A stretch of DNA of 64,000 bases from Bathymodiolus brooksi (taxonomy: Eukaryota > Mollusca > Bivalvia > Mytilida > Modiolidae), in the NCBI GenBank assembly GCA_963680875.1, contig OY804589.1, positions 27,516,353 to 27,580,352 of the forward strand, in the 5' to 3' direction. Below the pieces are notes generated by a model. The model did no database searches. It worked only from the letters and a program-made list of their open reading frames with translations, and was not told the origin of the DNA. Made by a program: the position numbers and the translations under genes. Within the stretch, counting starts at the first letter, position 1; each line of letters begins with the position of its first letter. This document shows positions 57,969 to 64,000 of the stretch, one piece after another.

Positions 57969-58166
57969 CTGAAAATGGATATAGAAATAATTTGAAAATG
58001 CAAATAAGACAAAATAAAGCATTTATAGCCCCATTTACATGCACAAGATTAATTTGCACAAGTATGTAAATTTATACGTGTGTATGTTTACAATAGTATA
58101 TCAAGGAGTTAAAATAGAGACTCTAACTCCTTGAGTATTTAAATTAAAGCACTTTTGTAATGCGAT

Positions 58167-58440
58167 TAGGTACCAACCATTTTCACAGAGATGGAGGAAG
58201 GGGCTGGGATTTTAGTCAGTGAGATTTTTTTTCCCCGCAAGCGCGAAATTAAATCATTTCTCTCTACTGGTCCAGGAGTTAGAATATTTGTTTTCTAATT
58301 ATACATTTCAATATAATGGCAACAGTGTTGAAACATTTTTTTTCTCGCCATTGTCAGAACAAAAAAGAAATTTCAACATAATTAAAAAAAACAAACAAAC
58401 AGCCCCCCCATTTTCGGTACGAAAATGGTTGGTGCCTTTC
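58167..58440. mobile_element. MITE with AGGYACCAACCATTTTC ends
   Basis: aggtaccaaccattttcac at the left and gaaaatggttggtgccttt at the right are inverted. The interior has poly-T and poly-A tracts and a C run. In 58,440-59,550 I see only scattered tgtaaatttaca-type words (58,810-58,990) and a LINE-like tail with TGTCTAT repeats at about 59,300. Confidence 0.55.
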
Positions 58441-59583
58441 ATGATTTTAATCTGAGGTGTGTATATTTTAATTTAAAAAGCCATTTACAAGCAGTGAAAA
58501 GGGTCCCATCAATACGTGAAAATTCAAAGTTTTCCAAATATTTTGGAATTTGTTGGAATGATAGATAAATATAACCTGGCATTGTATCTGGCTTTGTTTT
58601 CTTATATTCCAAAATATTGCTACAATAAGCCAATAAAGCGAAATCAGATGGAACCATCAGAGAAGTATGAACATTTTCAAGATGGCAGTGCATAATGTGT
58701 GCATTCTTTCTCTAGTTCCAATCAAGTTATAAGAACTTTTTCTTTCATTTTACAAGCAGAAATAGCCATGTGCACAGAGTGCATTTTATAGTTTGCGTTC
58801 ACATGCTCAAAATACATACCATGTAAATTTACACACCGTGTCGTGTAAATTCACATCCCTTGTTAAATTTACATATTTATATTTTTCCGTAAACGTGCAG
58901 TTTTTGCACACTAAAGCAAATTTGCATACCGTAAAAATACACAGGTATGTAAAAGTGTGCATATAAACGGGGATTTTTACATTCATTTGTTATTTAATTT
59001 TGAAATATAAAGATCTTCTTTGTGTTGTACATTATACTTCACATTACATAAATTACACGAAAGTGTCGCCGATTTATCCAATGCATACGCCACGTACAAT
59101 AAAAACAGGCGACAAAATCGAGCGTTGTCGGGAACGTATTTGAACATTTTGGTAGACCAAATAAGTAGGTATATTGCGGAATGAAATCTAATTTAAAATA
59201 TGTACTCCATGGTGTCGTTCGATAACCTGGATTATTCCTTAATTGTCCGCAATGTCCGCCATAACCATTTATTGTAAATGTGTTTGTGCAAATAAATATT
59301 GTCTATTGTCTATTTATTTAAGAACGGTATTTTTGTTGTTCTATAAATAATTTAATTTGATTTGAATATTTCAATCTGATTGACTAATCTGCCTGGAGAA
59401 AAAATTGGCTATACTCAATAACCTGGGTTGGTATTGTGACGTCACCAACGTGTTCATCCGCCAACGACAAATTCAAATAGTCACATGAAATAATCGTAAT
59501 TAAAATCGAAGAATCATTAAATTTTGTTGTAAAAATTAAATTATAAGGAATATTTGAAATTGTTGAACAGGTTATACTTGCAT

Positions 59584-59660
59584 AACCTGGTTTGGGTCAG
59601 TTTACGCTTTTCATAAACCGCTTCGCAGTTTATTAAGCGTAAACTGACCCAAACCAGGTT
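59584..59660. repeat. Hairpin element, 77 bp
   Basis: taacctggtttgggtcagtt and its mirror aactgacccaaaccaggtt form arms of about 28 bp with the loop ttcataaaccgcttcgcagtt. Related aacctggg words occur at 59230 and 59420. Confidence 0.75.
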
Positions 59661-59983
59661 TTAATCGTTTCTAATATGACGGCCTATATATCAACCAGTA
59701 TATGTCGGTATATCTACCTTTAGCACATGCGCACTCAAATTATCGATTGGAAACCAAAAAAAAATATTTATAACTTATTAAATATGTTGTGTGCCATTAA
59801 AGTAATTGAAATAAATATTTGAATATATTATTACTCACACAATAGGAGCTTGATTCAATATATATGCTCAAATTGCGCTGATTCCGTCATCATATGTGAA
59901 GGAGGCTAAACGAAACAGCCGTTGTGTGGCGGATTCTAAGGTCGCCTAGGGTCATAACAATTACCGTATTTATCATATTAGAA

Positions 59984-60150
59984 AAGAAATAATTCATGGC
60001 AGCCGTAGATTTGTGTACATTTAACCATGGGTTGGGCATTTATATTCTTATTTTATCCCTCGCTAGCGCTCGGGAAAAAATTATCGAATATAAATGCCCA
60101 ACCCATGGTTAAATGAGCACAAATCTACGGCTGCCATGAATTATTTCTTC
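59984..60150. repeat. Hairpin element, 167 bp, near-perfect
   Basis: aagaaataattcatggcagc is mirrored by gctgccatgaattatttctt. The arms are about 72 bp with only a few mismatches, around a loop containing CTCGCTAGCGCTCGGG. Confidence 0.85.
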
Positions 60151-60283
60151 TCTAATTCTTGTTCAATTTTCACACTTCTCAACCCGTGTGAGAAGAAATC
60201 GATAATCAATGTGTGGATCACTTTGTTCTCAGTCGCTGATTGGTCAATTACGCAATTATGTCTCAACCCGTGGGTGAGATATA
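60150..60283 (+). repeat. Piece of the palindrome-array spacer
   Basis: tctctaattcttgttcaatt through cccgtgggtgagata matches the spacer at 3510-3640 in the 2.8 kb array, more than 50 kb away. It is bounded by hairpin elements on both sides. Confidence 0.8.
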
Positions 60284-60290
60284 TAGAATC

Positions 60291-60441
60291 TAACACCGGG
60301 GAGAGTACAAGATAGGGAAATCTCCGACACCCTTGGGTAAGATTTCAATCGTTCTCTTTAGGCAAGCCTCGTAAAGTGAACGATTGAAATCTTACCCAAG
60401 GGTGTCGGAGATTTCCCTATCTTGTACTTTTTCCGGTGTTT
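60291..60441. repeat. Hairpin element, 151 bp, near-perfect
   Basis: aacaccggggagagtacaag is mirrored by cttgtactttttccggtgtt, and the inner arms (atagggaaatctccgacacc onward) are perfect for over 50 bp. The loop is ctctttaggcaagcctcgtaa. Confidence 0.85.
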
Positions 60442-60876
60442 GATTTTATTTCTCACTAAACCACCTAATTGTTTTTGTTTACATTCCATCGAGCGTTTTC
60501 CCGCAATATATTTTTCCATTGCTGAAGTAAATATTCGATTTATTCATATGCAACCGTATTTCAGCAGTATTTCAAATGTATTTCATCATAAAGTACAATG
60601 TATTTAATAAATATATTATAAATGTTACTACAACAGGGATAAATACCTGTAAAAAAATATTTGAATTTGGTCAAAGGGAGGTAATAGACCTATTTCACAT
60701 TAACCTATTTTTGTTGTAAGCAGCCTTAGTCCAAAGTCCAATCGGAGTAAATTCCGGGTGGTAAGCGGCCTTTCTGTTTGGATTATCCTATGATTTTCTA
60801 TATCCACATCATTTTTCAACCTTTTCGAAGTTTTATTAACGTTATTTATTTGCAAAATTTTATTATACATCTACAA

Positions 60877-61455
60877 ATGGATCCTGGTGATCAACTCTAC
60901 ACTCTTGATGAGCTTCGATGTTGGAAAGTCGAGAATCTCAGAGTTCTTGACGATGAGAGATCGAACGAAGGAGGAGCTAGCGGCCTTGTGTTTTTCGGCA
61001 TGCAAGTTGAACTTGCCTTTGGTGCCATCACAAGATGATGTTTTGAAGGACAACAAGAGATGCTACGACAACATTTTGAGTGAGTGTGGAATTACAGACC
61101 CCCTTCAGATTTATTCTGGTTGGCTTGATGAACATGATCATGGTATGCAGTTTGGCCACCAAATTTTTGACAGACATAACGCAGTTCTTGTTAGCCCATG
61201 GTGATGTAGCATTGACAAATGACATGCTGAAAGACTATTAGGTTGGCAAGGCCTATGAATATTTTTCAATGGGTGGCTACAGGAGGGATATTTCTTAAAG
61301 GCTAAGTCGAACAACAACAATAACTTGTGTATTTTAAGAACAAAGTGTTCACCATCACAGACACTGATGATGACCCCCACAATGTACTATAGATATTGCG
61401 CCAAAGAAGATGATGGTTTGACAGAAGGAGCTTATTGTTCTTGTACTGCAGGGTA
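60877..61455 (+). pseudogene. Decayed SAP/SWIM-type gene fragment
   Basis: ATG at 60877 starts L-D-E-L-R-C-W-K-V-E-N-L-R, then in the next frame R-D-R-T-K-E-E-L-A-A-L-C-F-S-A, a SAP-like helix pair. This continues L-P-L-V-P-S and D-P-L-Q-I-Y-S-G-W to a stop at 61202. After further breaks, L-R-T-K-C-S-P-S-Q-T and Y-C-A-K-E-D-D-G...A-Y-C-S-C-T-A-G follow, where C-x-C-x-A-G is the first half of a SWIM zinc motif. A possible donor (G|GTATGA) follows. The arrangement matches a family of invertebrate proteins with SAP, SWIM and often a YqaJ-type nuclease domain. It has several frameshifts and no C-terminus here. Confidence 0.55.
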
Positions 61456-61629
61456 TGAAATTTATGCATGTTTTTTTTAAATTCTCTATCGTGTCTATGC
61501 AGTGCCAATTCAGGACCATTAGATAATAACAGAAGGGATTGCAACCAATGATGGGCAATCTTGGCTGAAATGTCCCTAACGAATTCATGACAAAATGTTG
61601 TAGTTACTATGGTGTCAATGAATCAGTAC

Positions 61630-61808
61630 ATTTCAATAATGTTTGAGAAATGTCCGTTCAAATCTCTCTGGAAGCTAATGATCGGAGTACTGTATTAGGT
61701 TTGTCAACTACTAACAATTACAATACATGTATATAGCTTCTATAGTACAAGGTAGTATATTTCAATAATGTTGAAAAGATGTCAGTTCAAATCTGACTGG
61801 AAGCTAAT
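61630..61808 (+). repeat. Short direct repeat, about 50 bp twice
   Basis: tttcaataatgtttgagaaa...ctggaagctaat occurs at about 61636 and again at about 61759 with small changes. The second copy is fused to a SINE body. Confidence 0.6.
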
Positions 61809-61985
61809 CTAGTCAAACCAAAGATTATAAAATTGGTAAGAATGCAGCATTAAGGAGTAAGAACAAAGAATGGTCGGGTCAGAATCAGAATAATGTTTCA
61901 GAGTGGAACGACATGTCTACCCACAGACTGTTGTTTCAATGAACTAGCACTCTAAAAATCCAACTAAGGGTGTTGGTCTTTTCAT
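61806..61985 (+). mobile_element. SINE family A body, headless
   Basis: gtcaaaccaaagattataaa through gttgtttcaatgaactagca and gggtgttggtctttt match the body of 49603-49890; the tRNA-like head is absent. Confidence 0.65.
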
Positions 61986-62247
61986 TTTTTGTATCTAAAT
62001 GTGTTTCCTGTTGCTCATGCTTAAATAGTTTATACATCACATGTTATAGTTTATGTTTCTTGTTTAAAAATTCTATGAATATAATGTTTTTATCCCCCAT
62101 ATGAGTGTTGTTTTTCATGTAAAATTATTGAATATTTTGGGCTTTGTTCATTTACCTGAGAAAGTCTTGGACAAATATTTTGAAATTAAAGGAGTTTTGA
62201 ACCTTATTACATGTAGTATGGTTTTTTTTTTTGGGGGGGGGGACTTT

Positions 62248-62380
62248 AGTCAGTTTTTTAACTTCTCAATTCAATAACTAAAGATAGAGAAAATTGTATA
62301 GTGTCCCAATATTAGTCAGTTTTTTAACTTCTCAATTCAATAACTAAAGATAGAGAAAATTGTATAGTGTCCCAATATTA
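62248..62380 (+). repeat. 66-bp tandem duplication
   Basis: agtcagttttttaacttctc through gtatagtgtcccaatatt is repeated once, without visible changes, directly after a G homopolymer. Confidence 0.85.
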
Positions 62381-63009
62381 ACTTTTTGATGTTAAAAGCA
62401 ATATAATTTTCATTCAATCATTAACTTAAGACTTCACCAGGATGAGGGGAATGTGTTTTAATTTATTACCCATTCTTCAATGTTCGAGTTCATAGTTTTG
62501 TTATTTTACAACATTGTTATTATACATGTAGCTGACCTTTTAATAATGTTTTGTTTTTGCAATAAATATTTCTTGTTAATGAGTATTTGTTTAATTTTTG
62601 TGCTCTATGATTTACAAAAGTTATCGAGTTGAATCATTTACAAAGTACATGTGCATGTACATATTTTGCCCAACAAAGACTGACTTGTTCCTGAATATAG
62701 CACTTTTTCCATACTAATCCTTATATGTTATTATTGGTCTCCCGACATTGGCATAAACAAGAAAGGATGGAGCGCCTCACGAACAGAAACCACACCATAA
62801 TAATGTGCTTGACATACATGTAAGAATGGAACATGACTGTTAATGTATAGCCCTGTATCAGGGCATACTATTTAACTCCTGTCTGTCCCTCCCTATAGTT
62901 TTGAGCTAGAGTTTTTGTAATATTTTGTAGTGTGTTTAAAGTACAAATACTAAAGGTGTGCATTCTTACAGGATTTTGACTTCTAAAAAATCATAAATAA
63001 AGGTAATAA

Positions 63010-63240
63010 CAAAATTACCGAACTCCGAACAATCTTATAAAGGGAAAGTCAAAACTCATAATTATATAAACAGACAAAATCAGTCAACAACCGGAAAACT
63101 GTGAAAACCGTAATGACCCTGACTTGGTACAGGCATTTCTAAAGAAATGGTGGGTTGAATCAGATTTTAAGGCGCCAAACCTCCCGCTCTCATTACGGTT
63201 CAAAGGTTCCGGCTGTCACTGTAACAGTATTTAAATACAG
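63010..63240 (+). repeat. Dispersed mussel repeat with 'GACTTGGTACAGG'
   Basis: ccgaactccgaacaatctta, then ctgacttggtacaggcattt, gtgggttgaatcagatttta and gcgccaaacctcccgctctc follow the order of a common mussel repeat. The rest of 61,990-64,000 shows no gene. Confidence 0.55.
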
Positions 63241-64000
63241 GAACAAAATAGGTAAAATAGTTGTCAAAGCAGTACCATATTCGGTGACGTAAATGTCAAA
63301 AATACTTTTACGTCACACATTGACAAAAAAATTCTTGACATTTTGGACTTCTTTATCTTTATACATTTTCAATATATAATATATAGTTGAACCAAGTCAT
63401 TTTTAAGTTAGTACATCAAAAGTGTCTTACACACACAGACTTTATACATTCTCTAACAAAAGAGACATACCAGTTTTAAGTTGGGCCTATTAAAAAGTTT
63501 TATTTGATGCTCCATAATTTAAACATAACAAATAAAAATTGACTTTGATTTTCCTATATATTTCAACTAAAAATAAATCCTAAAAATTCACAATCCTGTT
63601 TAAATTATGTACAAATAAAAACCACTCATATAAACATAATGAGCAAATAAACAATCAAAATATAGACAATTCTGAATGTTTTGGTGTAAAATTTGTTAAA
63701 ATCTCATTATTTTCAAGATCTACGGGATACATGTAGTCATAAATTATTTTCCTAACCAACAAATTCACGAAAACTTCCTTACGACCGTGACGATATGTGC
63801 ATAACTGCCGCGATGAATAAACTGCGTCACCGTGTTTACAAATGCAATGACGTCTTGTTTACGTTTTTTTTACTCCGATTGACCTTTGAACCATAATGGC
63901 GGCGGTAACGTGAAATTGGTCTATTTCTTTCTTTACGTTAATTATTAACAAGGGAGAGCACTCTATTATTTACTCAAGGTAAACACACATTGACTGGAAG

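Noticed and set aside
1..64000. Bacterial or viral contig
   Set aside because: Spliced gene, SINEs, LINEs, low coding density and mussel-type repeats all point to an animal nuclear genome.

Overview
The window is an AT-rich eukaryotic nuclear sequence from a bivalve mollusc, most likely a mussel (Mytilus). This rests on several dispersed repeats I recognise from mussel genomes (two tRNA-derived SINE families, the 'CTTCCGGAGCACCTGA' repeat, the repeated 'aaactactgggccaattgga' unit) and on the mass of LINE and inverted-repeat elements. There is no prokaryotic-style gene arrangement. Most open frames are by-products of repeats.

Host gene: one spliced gene can be assembled on the + strand. Six exons between 13,515 and 34,774 join with compatible phases into a 328-residue type I membrane protein: leader, Ig-like domain, a second cysteine-paired Ig-like region, transmembrane helix, and a 66-residue tail without tyrosine. 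Its introns are full of transposons, and a decayed LINE appears to supply its last residues, its stop codon and the sequence that follows.

Layout. 1-3,098 is one copy of a segmental duplication whose other copy is at 36,120-40,217 in the same orientation, so direct repeats flank the Ig gene. 3,100-11,905 is a tandem array of three near-identical 2.2 kb palindromic elements plus a truncated fourth, with an 8-bp target duplication visible at the outer ends. 11,906-13,515 holds hairpin elements upstream of exon 1. 13.5-34.8 kb is the Ig gene; its first intron contains a 5.2 kb inverted-repeat element with a decayed cysteine-rich/CXC gene, a pogo-like element carrying a LINE, and a 2.15 kb inverted-repeat element. 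34.7-36.25 kb is a LINE reverse transcriptase split by a 766-bp foldback element. 40.5-41.3 kb is a minisatellite. 42.3-48.2 kb is a 5.8 kb element with 1.3 kb inverted arms (each carrying a transposase C-terminus) around a GC-richer core that encodes a possible sliding-clamp-like protein. 48.5-55.7 kb is SINEs, satellites and hairpins. 55.8-58.0 kb (minus) is a decayed transposase-like gene with sixteen 60-bp coding repeats. 59.5-60.5 kb is a cluster of near-perfect hairpins. 60.9-61.5 kb is a decayed SAP/SWIM-type gene. The remainder is dispersed repeats.

The most notable points are the unlisted Ig-type receptor gene between direct repeats, the tandem palindrome array with its shared target duplication, and the clamp-like ORF inside a giant inverted repeat. 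Everything was read by eye; no alignment or database search was run.
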